64,000 nucleotides of DNA from Luzula sylvatica (Eukaryota > Streptophyta > Magnoliopsida > Poales > Juncaceae). Shown one piece after another: positions 10,952 to 23,845 of this stretch; positions within the stretch are counted from its first letter, which is position 1; each line of letters starts with the position of its first letter. A program made the position numbers and the translations under genes. The stretch spans positions 21,954,242 through 22,018,241 of the forward strand of contig OX326959.1 in NCBI GenBank assembly GCA_946800325.1, in the 5' to 3' direction. The notes beneath the pieces were generated by a model. The model saw only the letters and a program-made list of their open reading frames with translations. It was not told where the DNA came from and did not search any database.

Positions 10952-12700
10952 GATGAATTGTTGAATATTTTGAATAGTTTTTGTAATTAAGTTATAAATA
11001 AGAGAATCAGTATATGACCATTGATGTGTATTTGTATAAATTTGTAATTGGGTATTTACCTGTAATATAAAGTAACCGGAAATTGTCGTTTGGTAATAGT
11101 TGTTAACACGGTTTGTATTTTTGAAATCAATTATAAAGTTACCAATGCAAAGAATGGTAATGTTACCCATGGAAAAATCTGTATTCACGGGTATAATGTT
11201 AGGCATGGAAACAATTTGACGAAATAATGCAAAGTACAATTATCCGGTAATTCAGTGCTCTACGTGGAAAAAAAAAAAAAAAAAAAAAATCTTAATGCAA
11301 CATAAGTGATTGTATTTTGAATAAAGATTAATGAAAACCAAAAATTCAAAGGCCAATTATTGGAAGGAAAGAAATTAACTTAACACATAATCAATCTAAA
11401 GTCATACAACATAATAAAAACCAAAATAACAACACACAATATCTAGTCATACAACATAATCAAAATCAAAATTAAGTCTTCGCAAAAGTAGTTCTTAGTA
11501 AGACACTATGTTTCTGAATAATTGTAACCCTATTTTAAACTCGGTCCTTGAAGGCATTAGGGAAGAGGAGAGATGAACAAGTAAATCATGATGAAAATGT
11601 GAAAAAATAGCATGAGATCGAAATAACGGAGAAAACCAGATAAATGCGAAAATAGCAAGAGATCGAAGTAAAATCAAGTAGAGAGATCGAAGCAAATCAT
11701 GGAGAAAACGAAAAAATAGCAAAGAGCAGTGATTGAAGAAGGAGCATGGAAGCACGCCGCCTCTGATGAAGAGAAAGAAACAGCATGATCGAGGAATGTA
11801 CGAGATAGAAATTTATCTGGTAGGGTTTCATTGAAAATAGTTTCTCTTTTCCTTTGGACCTGATCCTTACATGGGCTGTGATTTTTGGGTGTATAATCAT
11901 TAGAATAAGATATAGGTGATTGTAAAAAATAGGAATTAGAATGTAAAAAATATTTTGAATATATAAAAAGTATTTGGATGAGGGATGTTAAAGCCCTCTC
12001 CAAAAAAATTAAAAAAAAAAAAAATTGTTGATTTGAATTTGTTATTGGCTTGTTTGGAAACATTTTTATTGCCTACCTTATTTTCAGTAATTTCATTTTT
12101 CATTTGTTGTTTAGATAACTTACAATATGGGCCATTGGGCCGTTGTTTAGTATTGGATAAAGTGGACTTGGGCCGTAATTCATAAACAACTAATTAATTA
12201 TCCTAGAATCCTTTGTATGAAAATAAAACAAGAATATTAATTCGTTGATAATTTTGGATTTACAAACAGATATTTGTTCTTGGCTATTGGTAAAATTTGT
12301 GAGTGTTCATATAACCTGGCCCATAAAATTATTTTTAGTATCCTTTATTGACAACCGAAACTTGAAAAGATATTTTGTAGTGGAAACAAGATTTAGTAAG
12401 TCTAATCAAACAAAGAGAGACCTAATTTATTTGTCATTTGGCATGTTAATTTAATGGCTTCATTTGTTTGCAAACGTTGTTTTATGGTCTCACTCATGAT
12501 CCCATCTATAGAACCTGTGGGTTATTAGCTGCTTGGTTTTATGATTTAGGATTTATCAAAAAAAAAAGAAAAAGTTAATACAAATTTTGAAATATGAAAC
12601 CTCCTGAAAGTCCAAATAAAAAATAGGGTATTTCATCATCAACATACAGATTATGAGATTTAACATATTATTTATGTTATTTTATATCTAAATATTAATT
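10952..12700. other. Gene-poor spacer with promoter-like motifs
   Basis: No supported gene. A poly(A) tract lies at about 11270-11289. Degenerate tandem repeats of about 55-60 bp with 'agagatcgaag' and 'ggagaaaac' motifs occupy about 11588-11730. Two TGGGCC motifs at about 12129-12142 and another near 12172 ('cttgggccgtaa') resemble plant site II promoter elements. Open frames on either strand here show no recognisable protein. Confidence 0.4.
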
Positions 12701-13297
12701 ATCTAAATACTATGTCAGGCGGATAATGCAGGTATCATAAGCCCACACGATACGGATATGTCGATATGACAGTTTTAAAAAAGAACATAGAATATGATAC
12801 GTTTATTATATATAATATTTTATTATTTTATTAATTATCATTTATAAATTTAATATTTTTTGTTTTAGATATTATTACGATTGATGTAAAGTATATTAAA
12901 AGTTTGTTATTATTAAAATAACATGTTATAAATTAAACGTTTATTATATATAATTATTTAGCTATATGTATTATTCATTTGTTTTAATTCAAATTTGATG
13001 TTTTTGTTTTTCTCTTTTTGATAGGTTCTATGAACCGATGTTGCTGCTTCGTTTTCTGGAGTTCGAGTTGTGAGCTCTTAGATGTTTTCTGTGATCCGAA
13101 AGGAAGAAGATGCATGCATAAAGAAGCGTGGATAGTTAAAAGACAAGTACTTCCTTTCCTTAAGTGGACATCCTGATTTTCAATGCATTAGAAGTATTCG
13201 AGAAATATCTGTTATTATTTTGAAATAAAATATTCAAATACGTTACGTGACATATCTGATACAGTACGACTTGATTTGATCAATCATTCAGCATAGG

Positions 13298-13555
13298 GGT
13301 TATATATGGTGTCTCCCACTCTCACCCGATCATCTTTGATTTCGTCAATCCATAATGGTTAATTAAAACGATTAGTACTCTAACTAACGATTAGTTGACA
13401 GGTTAATTGAATTGACGTGACGATATTTATATATTAAATTGAATTCACAAGTCAATTAATCGTTAATTGAAATGTTAACCACTCTCATTTCAATTAACCA
13501 CATTTCGATTAACGCATCAAGGAGGATGGAGTGAGATTGGGAGAACTATAACATT
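13298..13555. mobile_element. Small AT-rich MITE with inverted ends
   Basis: Left 'tctcccactctcacccgatc' (from 13312) and right 'ggatggagtgagattgggag' (to about 13543) are imperfect inverted repeats extended outward by 'gttata'. The interior contains multiple 'ttaattga/tcaattaa' foldback motifs. No clear target duplication was found, so borders are approximate. Confidence 0.45.
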
Positions 13556-13593
13556 TCCCTTCAACATACATGTATGCGCAAATTATGTGTAGT

Positions 13594-13960
13594 ACCTTCG
13601 TTTGGTTCGTGCTTTAAAATTAATATGACTTGGCATCCATCCTAATTTATTCCATTCCCATGTTTGGTTGAGATATCAGGTAATAAAGTAACGTCATCCA
13701 CGATGCCCATGGGAATATGATTACCACCAAAATTGATGATTTTTCTCTATTCCCATGGGCATTCTATTTTTTAAATATTAAAAACTAAAATTATTCCAAA
13801 AAAGTTATTCATTTCACATAATTTCTAAATTTGTATAAAAAGAAGATACATCAACCAAACATGACTATTGTATATTCCATGTAATACTATTACATGGAAT
13901 ATAACTCCTTGACATATAATATTTCAAGACATATTTCAAAGCTTCAACCAAACGCCCTCC
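13594..13960. mobile_element. Diverged PIF/Harbinger-like MITE
   Basis: Same family as 8882-9263. It shares 'cgtttggttcgtgcttta', 'taatttattccattcccatg', 'ggtaataaagtaacgtcat', 'atgattaccaccaaaattg' and the right end 'accaaacgccctcc'. The terminal bases have decayed and no target duplication is evident, indicating an older insertion. Confidence 0.75.
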
Positions 13961-14150
13961 AAGGAGTATCCTTGAATACTATTATCCTAATAATTATCTT
14001 AGATGCTGGGTGGAGTTCTTTGAACCTCTCGTTTCACCTATTGAGCAAATAAAATAACAAATCCATTTCTAAGTTCATTAAACAAGTTTGGTTAGCGAAG
14101 ACAATTAGAATACGTTTGGATGCAACTTTTTGTCGGCATAATAATAAATT

Positions 14151-14876
14151 GGGAGATTTACATATTTATGCTTTGTTAAATTTAAAATAACATATTTATC
14201 CTTCTTAAAATTAAAATATCATATTTATCCTTTCATAAATCTAAAATATCATATTTATCCCAAAATTAAAAACCATCCAATTTTTCCGTTAAACTTAACG
14301 GTCAACATTTAAAATTATAATTTTACCCTTTGTATATTTATCCTTCTAAAAATCCAAAAACATCATATTTACCCTTTTAAAAAAAATATCATATCTACTC
14401 TCTCAATAATAAAAATAACATACATACATTTACTCACTTGACAAAAAAAAATCACGTCCTACAATTTAATAATATTTTTAGTTAATTATATTTGTGCCAT
14501 GAAGCTATATTTTTTATATTTTTGTTTTTGTCATTTGAGATTGGTTGAATGATTATCTTTTGGAATTTTATTGATGTATTTTTGCATTTATATTGTTATC
14601 TATGAGATTACATTGTTATATTTTTTGTGTAAATATGATTTTTATTTTTAAAAGGGTAAAAATGATATTTTGGATTTTTAGAAAGATAAATATGTAAAGG
14701 GAAAAATAGTAATCTTAAATGTTGACCGTTAATTTTAACGGAAAAATTGGATGGTTTTTAATTTTTGGATAAATATGATATTTTAGATTTATGAAAAGAT
14801 AAATATGATATTTTAATTTTAAGAAGGGTAAATATGTAATTTTATGTTTAAGAAAGGATAAATATGTAAATCCCCC
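14151..14876. mobile_element. Mutator-like MITE with long TIRs, 9-bp TSD
   Basis: The perfect 9-bp direct repeat 'taataaatt' flanks it (14142-14150 and 14877-14885). Termini are 'gggagatttacatatttat' and, reverse-complemented, 'gggggatttacatatttat'. The inverted repeat extends about 190 bp inward through repeated 'aaatatcatatttatcc' units to 'ccgttaaacttaacggtcaa'. The central 300 bp is AT-rich without coding capacity. Long TIRs and a 9-bp duplication identify the Mutator superfamily. Confidence 0.92.
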
Positions 14877-15284
14877 TAATAAATTAGCCATAATTGAGTA
14901 TTCTAAACATTGGCTTTACATAATCCATTTCATTTCACTGCTGACCCCCTCACATTATACTGGTCCTAAAACTTTGCTCTATGTTTTATGTATGTATGTT
15001 AGTGTGTGAACCCCTTTCATATGGGTCCCACCTTTCCCATGCTCACAATCAACCACTCGAGACAAACTAAATAATGAACATTACGGTCCATTGACAACAC
15101 AACAAATTACTGTACCACACCAGTCGATACCAAACATACTAAAAAATATCTCACGAGTAACTTGTACAAATGTAACAAATCCAAAGAAATTAAAAAATAT
15201 CCGTCACTAGTAACTCGTACAGTACCATTGAAACTAAAAAATTATATTTGTTGTATATTTATGCATGTGAATTGTCATCGTGAG

Positions 15285-15509
15285 CAGGGCCGGCCCAATG
15301 GTTTGGGAAGTCCGAAGCCAAATCATGAACTTATTTCAAATTATTTTATAATGGACCCTAATTTTTGTATTATATTATGTAATTTGTTAAAATGGACCCC
15401 AAATTTTTTATAATGGACCCCAAATTTTATGAATTATACTACGTAATTTTTTTTTTTTACCCAGACCCGAATCGGTTGCTTTATTTGCTATGTTGACGGG
15501 CCGGCCCTG
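15285..15509. mobile_element. hAT MITE with 8-bp TSD
   Basis: A 225-bp element bounded by 'cagggccggccc' and its inverted match 'gggccggccctg'. It is flanked by the perfect 8-bp repeat 'atcgtgag' (15277-15284 and 15510-15517). The interior repeats 'ggaccc(c/t)aattttt' phrases. An 8-bp duplication with CAGGG ends is typical of hAT elements. Confidence 0.92.
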
Positions 15510-15517
15510 ATCGTGAG

Positions 15518-18500
15518 TACGGAGTAACGGAGACCATGCAATGCAACACACTTGGACACTCATTAGAAGTGTCCAAACAGGTTGATTTATTCGGAAATCA
15601 AACCGCCGAACTTGATTTGGATTTGATTTGAGAATGAAGTTTATTTGGATTTGGATTTGGATTGCTTTGGCTCAGTTTCAGTATTTAAAAACATGTTAAA
15701 TCAAATGGACCGAATTGTATTTTTTCACATTTTTCTAGTATATTATAAATATTAAAATATTGAAATTGACTGCTACAAATAATATAATTATATTTTGTAT
15801 AATTTATTTACATTTTTTTGTAAATAAAACATAATTTTTTTAATGATTTATCTTTATTTATTTATTTGACGGAAATTTATTTATCTTTATTTTAAGATTA
15901 TAATATTTTTATTCGATTCAAAATTAGTTCAATTCGGATTGAATCTAGTTTAGTTCATCGTAAATCAATTTGGTTTTAGTGAGATCAGCCTAATGCACGC
16001 ACCCAATATTCACGCTGTATAATTTTAAGAATATTTAATCATTTACAGATAAATTTTAATTATACTAATTTATATATACCATTATTTGTGACTATAAATT
16101 AAATCATGAATATTTAATATAGTATTTGTGATTACTTGAATCACAAATATATAATTATGATTATAAATTTAATATAATCAAATTAATTGACAAATTAATT
16201 AAATTGGAATACGAATCTACAGCTTAGTTAGAACTAACGAGAACAATTCAATGTTGAATTTCTAATATTCTGATATAGTGTTATATTTTGTACAAATAAA
16301 AAATTTACTAGCAACAAAATAATAATTAAAAATAAAGAGATTGATTTGGACAATTAAAACTTGATAGACAAATTTGACAAAGCTATCTAATCTGAAAAAA
16401 TCAAAATTCAATGTTGAATTTATAATATTCAATATAGTGATACATTTTGTACAAATAAAAAATTTATAGCGACAAAACAATAATTAAAACAGAAATCATA
16501 TTGCACTCCACTGAAAACGATCGTTCGTGACCGCCCGTTGCTCATTGTTGGTGAAATGAACTCTGGATGCACTCCGAAATTGTGGACTGTCTGGTTGTCC
16601 GGTCATATCCTCTCTTATACTTTTTTTTTATATTAGTTTATAATTTTTTCTATACTATATCCATAAAATATATGTTGTTATTTCTGTCAATATTATTATT
16701 ATTTCTCTTTTTTATATACTTTAGATTAAATATATTATTATTATTTATATCCTTTCTTTATTATTTTATTCTTTTTTCTATACAATATATTAAATATTTG
16801 TTGTTATATATCATTTCACTAACACAAATTTACTATTATTTATACCTTTTTACTATATATCTTTTTTACTAATATTTATATATTTTTCATATTTGAGATT
16901 AAAAATATGTTGTTATTTATATTTTTTTATTATTTTTTTATACCTCTTTCTATATTATGAAAAAGATCTGTTGTTATTTATATCTTTATCATTGTAAAAA
17001 TATACAAATTTGGAGGTGAAATATATAAACATAACTAACTAAATATTTATGCTTTTTTTTTTATACTATACAAACGCTCTGCTGTTATTTACATATTTTT
17101 TCATTTCAAAAAGTTTAAATATAAATTAGAAAAATATAAAAAAAAACTACTTAAATTTGGAGACGGAAGATATATTGTACGTTGTCTGAAAAAAACAATC
17201 ATTCGTCTAATTTTTTTATCCTTAGTTTTTTTTAAAGTTTGCATGTTTATTATGGGATGTTACGTGATTAAAAAGAGCGATCCATAATATAGTAAAGACG
17301 GAGTGCATTAGCAATCCTCGAAAAGATTAGTTTGGACAATTAAAACTTGAGATACAAATTTGACATATCTATCTAATTTGGGAAAACCAAAAGTCTAATG
17401 ATAACATTAAAAAAAATTGAGTGACTACCTTTGACTATTAAATATTGATCAACTAAAGTTTGAAAGAGTAATTAATTTGAGAAAAACAAAAATTTATTGA
17501 ACACATGCAGAGGATTATAAATTGAGTGACTAATCGAACAACTAAACATCGAGTCACTAAAATTTGACAGATGAATATAGTTTAGACAACTTAAATTTTT
17601 AGTGACAGCATGATACTAATTAATAATTGAGTGACTAATTATTATTATTAATACAATTAAAAGTTGAAGGTAAAAAATTTGATAAAATGGTTCTTGAACA
17701 ACTAAAAAATTTAGTGCCAATATCGAGAGAATTAAAGGTTGAATAATTAAATTTTTATATTTAAATATTGAGTAATAGATATTTCTATATCTCTATATTT
17801 CGCGTGTACGTGTGCGTGTTCGTGTGTGTGTGCGTGTGCGTGTGCGTGTGAGTAATAATCTGACAAATAATTTAGACAATTAAAATACGAGTAACTAAAA
17901 TTTGACATAATAATCTGATTTGGTGAAAGAATCAAAAATTAAATAACAACATTGCTACAGTGAAATTTGCATGATTAATTTGAATAATTAAATATTGAGT
18001 GTTTTAATTTAAACAACTAAAAATATTAGTTATTAAGTCGCTAAAGTTCGCTATAGTAATAGAGAAATTATACTTTGCCCTTCAATTTCATCCACGTACC
18101 CTTGATGATGTCGTCAAGAGTAATTAGCAAAGATTAATTATAACCTGTATATATTGGATGCCCTAATCCGATTTTATAATTGCTACTCACAACCCTAAAA
18201 AATACTCCTAAAAAAGGAAACATCAACAACAACAAAAATATTACATGCTATCATATCAGAAAAAGTTCAAAGTATCTACTTTAATTGTTCATCATTCATC
18301 ATTATTACATTTTTTCCTGAAAACTATCGAACGCATTATGGACAATAAAAAAGAGACCGTTTGATATAAAAAAATATATATTAATTATTGGTAATATATT
18401 TAAAGCATTAGATGAAAATATTTGTTATTTCTAGGTTTACGAAACAATTGTATAGTCGTGTTATAATTATTATTTTATAAAGTAAGACTAAAGATACAAA

Positions 18501-18840
18501 TAAATGATAGAAAATTCGTAAACTACAAATAACAAGAAAATAGTTAGTTGGATTTTGAACTCGTGATACTATTAAGTTATTTATCAATTGTGATATGTCA
18601 TATTTATGATCCGATAAATATGATCTGACGTCAAATATAGTGTACATATTAAAGTCTAAACTAGTGCTTTCAACCCAAAAGATGTCATAGTTCGTGGATT
18701 TGACGGGTTATAAGTCCTGGATCAGTCCTGACCGTGCACAACTAAGAGTCAATTTACAAGTACACTAATTAATTATGTGTTGATTAGATGACCATACCAA
18801 TAAATAATTAATGTTAATTATTTATGTGAATTAATTAATT
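15518..18840. other. Gene-poor spacer
   Basis: No gene is supported. 15590-15700 and 15905-15990 hold opposing 'ttgatttgg/aattcgga' phrases suggestive of an eroded transposon. 16248-16490 is a roughly 160-bp tandem duplication ('caatgttgaattt..gtacaaataaaaaattta', twice). A possible MITE lies at 16564-17310, with 'atgcactccg' and its inverse 'cggagtgcat'. 17800-17850 is a GT/GC-GT microsatellite. 16600-17100 is T-rich and gives hydrophobic chance frames. Confidence 0.45.
17800..17851. repeat. (GT)n-type microsatellite
   Basis: Imperfect alternating GTGTGC/GTGTAC run; the His-Ala frame on the minus strand is an artefact of it. Confidence 0.8.
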
Positions 18841-18842
18841 AT

Positions 18843-18990
18843 GTGTTATTGGGCTCATAACCCAGTTGGTTGGATCCGAGACATTGAACCTTGTTCGTTT
18901 ACTGGAATTTGTAAAAGATTATGAGTTCAAGTCTCATTAACATCAATTAATGGAGGACATCGAACCTTGTCCGTTTACTGGAATTTGCAT
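18843..18990 (+). mobile_element. SINE-like element with A and B boxes
   Basis: 'cataacccagttggttgga' resembles a tRNA A-box region and 'gagttcaagtctc' a B box, followed by 'attaacatcaat', the motif shared with the SINE at 5473. 'gaaccttgt(t/c)cgtttactgg' occurs twice about 68 bp apart, so part of the tail is duplicated. No clean target duplication was found. Confidence 0.5.
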
Positions 18991-19657
18991 ATCTTCGATG
19001 TTTTCAGCTCGGTTCTTTTGTTTACAAACATAAACCCTAAATAACTAATTTTTACTTCATTAATTTTTTACAGTACAGTGAAAGATGTACCAAAATATTC
19101 AAGACTAAATTTGGGGAAACACTTTCAAATCTACGGAAAAAAAAAAATTGGACAGTGAGAGATTTTTCTTGATACAATCCGATGTTGTAGCAAGTATTAG
19201 TAAGTTATTTATTCATATTATTATTATTATCGTAGTTCAGATTAATGAAGTATGTAAATGTTTTCGACTAATTTTAAATTTGAATTGATAGCTTTAAGGC
19301 TTCTGGATCTGAAATTTCATCATCTATAAAGACGCTAATCAAACTTGTAAAATCAGAGATCACGTGCTTGGCAAAAACTTGTAATGTATAATATTGTGTG
19401 TATGTAATGAGTAATGTTTGTGTGTGTTATGTTTGAAGTATGAACTGTGTTGTTTATTTGGATGAATGCACTATATTTGTTTATTTGGTACGATGAAATA
19501 TGAATTATGTTTGTATATTTTTTTACGATGAATTATGTTTGTATATTTGGTACTAAGAAATATGTTTTTTTGTATGTTTGTCATTTTCGTAACTTTTTTG
19601 TCATTTTCTGATTTTTTTGTGATTTTTCTTATTTTTATGATTTTTTTTTCAAATTAA

Positions 19658-19836
19658 TGTTCGAGCGCTCGAGCTGAGCCGAGCTGGCTCGAGTTTTTTT
19701 CGAGCCGAACTCGAGCCGGGAAGTCAAGCTCGAACCCCTGTTTCGAGTCGAGCCGAGCTGTCGGCTCGAGTCAGACTCAAACCGAGCTCGAGCTGGGCTG
19801 TGTTCGGCTCGGTTGGGCTCGTTGCCGGCCCTAGTT
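19658..19836. repeat. GAGCTCG-rich transposon terminus remnant
   Basis: Dense 'cgagccgagctcgagc'-type motifs ending in 'ctcgttgccggccctag' are a very common subterminal signature of plant hAT-like elements; reverse-complemented, the end begins CTAGGGCCGGC. The partner end was not found. Confidence 0.5.
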
Positions 19837-20159
19837 TACTCATTATTTTTATTACATGGCGAGCGAGTGAAATTGAAGACGCGGTAAATAGTCTCTTAGT
19901 AATAAACAGAACTTGATGATGATTTTGCTTAGTCACGGGAAATAGCATGTACTGAGGAGTAAAGACTTGACAAACGATGATTACATGATGACAAACAAAT
20001 ATTTAATCCATACATAGCCAAACAGTCAGGAATCACGGCGGGGCCCCCATCATAGACCCATAATTCTGTAATGAACTTGTTCACATGGACGATTGGTTCA
20101 TATTTGTTCTTAAGGCCTAGATCGATCCACAAGGTGCATTGCATTTTAAATTTTTATAA

Positions 20160-21007
20160 GGAGCATTTCTGCATGTAATCCCTTTTAGAAAAAAAATTCA
20201 AAAACTAAACCCCTCCAAAATACGCAACAGTACATGCTACAGTGTTTTGAGAAATCAAAAGATTTATTCTCCTTCAAAATGTACCCACCGAATTCTCCAT
20301 TATTTAACTATTATATTTAATTAACGTGATAATTACAACATATCATTAAATATTAACTAATATTTATTCCAATTTATTCTAATTTATGAATTTGAATAAA
20401 TATTAATTATGTGTTAAGTTAATAACTAACAGCAAAATTAATATTTCAATAATAGAGAATTCGGTGGGTACATTTGAATTCATAAATATTAATTTTGTGG
20501 TTAACTATTAACATAATACGTAATTAATATTTATTTTTATTTCAATTTATGAATTCGAATAAATATTAATTATGTATTACGTTAATAACTAACAGCATAA
20601 TTAATATTTCAATAATAGAGAATTTGGTGGGTACATTTGAATTCATAAATATTAATTTTATTGTTAGCTATTAACTTAATACATAATTCATATTTATTCG
20701 AATTCATAAATTGGAATAAATATTAGTTAATATTTAATGATATGTTGTAATTATCACGTTAATTAAATATAATAGTTAAATAATGGAGAATTCGGTGGGT
20801 ACATTTTGAAGGAGAATAAATTTTTTTTTCTCAAAACACTGTAGCGGCGGGATTTAAAATCCCGAAACACTGTAGCGGCGAGATTTAAAAACCCGAAAGG
20901 GATTATTTTTGGAATATTTGCGAAAAGGGGATTATTTTTGGAATATTTTCGAAAAGGGGATTATTTTTGGAATATTTTCGAAAAGGGGTTACATGCAGAA
21001 ATGCTCC
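20160..21007. mobile_element. Foldback Mutator-like MITE, 9-bp TSD
   Basis: Terminal inverted repeats 'ggagcatttctgcatgtaa' are perfect over 19 bp. The 9-bp repeat 'tttttataa' flanks the element (20151-20159 and 21008-21016), and copy A has one copy of it at the empty site near 1425. The interior is a long inverted repeat (roughly 20265-20400 against 20690-20830) around repeated 'gaattcggtgggtacattt' and 'gaataaatattaatt' motifs. The right side carries three tandem copies of 'ggggattatttttggaatat'. No coding capacity. Confidence 0.92.
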
Positions 21008-21064
21008 TTTTTATAACGTTTGTAAGTTCCAATGCTTTTACAGGTATCTATTACCTCCATAACT

Positions 21065-21350
21065 CTTTAAAAAAGGATAATTACATCGTATCCTCTCGTT
21101 TCCCCAACCACAGCATCTGTATCATCAATTAACTATTAATTAATGATTAATTAACATAGTTATTAACATAAGTACATTCGATTAATAGTTAATTAATATT
21201 AATTAAAAATTATTAATATATATATTTTCATTATATATTAATTAACTGTTAATGAAATGTCATTTTGTTAATTATTCTAATAATTAATCATTAATTAAGG
21301 ATATATACGATGTTGTGGAGAAATGAGGGGTACAATATATGGCCTCTTAA
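21065..21350. mobile_element. AT-rich foldback MITE
   Basis: Copy A lacks this stretch. The left arm ('acatcgtatcctctcgtttc') and the reverse-complemented right arm ('attgtacccctcatttctcc') are imperfect inverted repeats, and the interior is dominated by 'ttaattaa' palindromes. Its ends resemble those of the element at 10670-10951. Exact borders are uncertain. Confidence 0.55.
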
Positions 21351-22045
21351 AAAACTCAAAGACACGATTATGAATTAACAATTTAAAAAATTAACAAGTA
21401 CATACATGCATGATTTAATATATTAATTTATTATTTAATTATTTTAATTTATAATTTAACAATTAATTAAAATGTCACATCATGAATAACAAATTTAATT
21501 TTGAAATGTGTCACATTCACATTATCAAATTTTTTGAGAAAGAATGGGAGGTATGTCCAACATTTTTTTTTATCGAGAGAAATGCTCGCAAATGTCTTAA
21601 ATTTATTATTGCGTCTTAATTTTTTTATTATCAATCTATGAGATGTTCACTGTTAAATAAAATATTGCATTACATTAGCAGGATAATTAAACAAGGAACA
21701 AACACGCTAATTCGAAGTACACTACAAAATTATGGCGGCTCGAAATATTTGAAGGAGTTGATAGATGTTCCTCTCAAATTTGCAAGGGGTTGTACAATGT
21801 TACGTTTTTCTTGCATATGAATGAGAATAGGCACATTCAAGAATCATTTTATTGTAGGTTCCAATTGAAAGCTAATAACATTTGGAAAGATGGTCATTTA
21901 TCGTGCATCATTTTTCAACGCAACATTTTTGTTTTGAAGTAGAATCCGGCGTGCTCGTCTTGGTGCTTTATTTTATTAACAAATTGAGACAAAGCCTTCA
22001 TACATAGCAGTAATGCAATAATTATGAAATATATATGAATGATAA

Positions 22046-23141
22046 GGTCGCTTGGGGCTCCTCGAAGAGCGAAAACTCGTGCGACTGTGGGGTGGAGGCA
22101 AACCCTAGCCGCCGCCTCCACCCCCTCCTCTCTCACGCCAGCTCCTGGAGAACCTTTTGCGAGCGGCGACGGAAAACTGAGGCGAGCGGCTAGCGGCGAC
22201 GGAAACCCTAGCCGCCGAGGCGAGCGGCGACGGACCGCTTCGACGGAGTAAAACTGAGGCGAGCGGCGACAGAAACCCTAGCCGCCGATGGATGTTATTG
22301 TCGACTCGTTCAGTGGTGACGGAAACTGAGGCGAACTGTTCCGTGGTGAGCCATGGATGTTATTGTCGACTCGTTCGCAGGAATGCTATGTGAAAGCATT
22401 TCATCGAACAGGTTGAAGGCAGTGGTGACTAGGGTCTCATCAAGGAAACTCTGAGAAGAAAGAAGGTGGAAGAGGGTATTGAAGTGCGCTGAGGATGGGC
22501 GAGGCCAGCTGCGACTGCGCCGGAGAAGGTGGAAGAGGGTATTGAAGTGCACTGAGGATGGGCGTTCAGCGTGACGGGAGGAAAGGGACTGGCTGGAAAG
22601 GGAGGAAAGGGCCACAGCCACAGCCACAGCCACTGCCGACTGGCGACGAATGGCGACGGGAGGAAAGGGAGAAAAGGGGCCACCGCAACGGGAGCTTGGA
22701 ACCCTAGCAAGGCGACGACGGCGAAGGCGACGGCGACACGCGACGGCGACAGCCCCTGGCGGAGATCCGAGGACGACAGCCCCGGCGACAACCCGAGGGC
22801 GACAGCCCCCTGGTGGAGATCCAAGAGCGACGGGCACAGCCCCGGCGACAATCCGAGGGCGACAGCGACAGCGAGGGCGCGACAGGCTGTGACAGCGAGG
22901 CCGACGGTGCCGCGACAAGGAAAAGGGTGACAGCTCCGACGAGGTCGATAATGGAGACGAACCAATCGTCTAAGGATGGCCGAAAGCATCATCTCGGTTT
23001 GTATCTTACTTTTGCAATTGTAATTTATTTTTGCGCTAAATTACTTTTTTACATTAATCATGTAAAATCGTATCCAATGTATTAAACTATGCTTTAATAT
23101 ATTAAAAGAGGCTTCGCCTCTTTAGTTTTCAAAAAAAAAAA
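22046..23141 (+). mobile_element. GC-rich poly(A) retroposon with 15-bp TSD
   Basis: A 1096-bp insertion flanked by the perfect 15-bp repeat 'atatatgaatgataa' (22031-22045 and 23142-23156) and ending in an A-run (23131-23141). These are hallmarks of LINE-machinery retroposition. It is strikingly GC-rich against its surroundings. The 5' part repeats 'gaggcgagcggcgac' and 'aaaccctagccgcc' phrases, the latter common in 5' ends of plant LINEs. The 3' end has a perfect hairpin ('aaagaggc' ttc 'gcctcttt', 23105-23123) just before the tail. A phrase of about 45 bp around 'ggaagagggtattgaagtg' is duplicated at about 22465 and 22530. No reverse transcriptase is present. Overlapping frames on both strands are compositional and not called as genes. 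Confidence 0.8.
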
Positions 23142-23845
23142 ATATATGAATGATAACTTTGCGATTATCCAAGATTTATATAAAATATTACTACTTGCCG
23201 CTACTAAGCGAGGCATGTGCATTTTTGTTTTTGAAGATTATATTGTTTTTTTTTTTTCCATATCGTCCATACGCATGTTGGCCATGATCGTTTGGCATCA
23301 TTGTTTCCTTTAGTAAGTCCTCCCATTATCGAAGGATTGATTCTTGTGTGCCGAGGTGTATTTCAAATAACGCGGAACATTGTAGTGTGAACCGACATAG
23401 TGCTAATAGGTGTGTGGATGTTTCAAGCGTTTTTGAGCAGAAAACATATGTTATTGAATGCGGCCAATTTTATTTTGCCAAGTTCTCCTAAGAGAGACAA
23501 ACAAAATGTAATAATATTCATATAAAAACGTTAGTTATCTCTAAACTATTCAAACAAACGAACTTAATTAAAAAAAAAAGATGATAAGTAAATTAATAAA
23601 AATACTAATCTTTTAAATATATAAGATATTCTTTTACAATATAGATGTCAATTCAACGTCACCCATGTAATATTTATGGTATGTTCATTAACACGTTAAC
23701 CTATGTTAATTATGATATACATGTCATTTTAGTGGAATATGGGGCCAAATAGTTCCTTCCAATTGAGCCGCAAATTAAGAAATAGATGAGCATTCTAGAC
23801 ATGGTTTACAAAGTCCATTACCCTGGCCAGAAAGCGTGTTCTCTC

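Noticed and set aside
11495..12063. Minus-strand frames of 86 and 129 codons with upstream TGGGCC motifs
   Set aside because: Phe/Ser/Leu-rich with no family resemblance and partly made of degenerate tandem repeats.
12720..13290. Possible relative of the GGATACG hAT MITE ('tatgtcaggcggata', 'gatacggatatgtcgatatg')
   Set aside because: Ends could not be matched as inverted repeats and no 8-bp duplication was found; left as unexplained sequence.
22310..22992. Long overlapping frames on both strands with Arg/Pro/Ala-rich products
   Set aside because: They come from GC-rich repetitive sequence inside a retroposon, which is stop-poor in all frames; no coherent domain.
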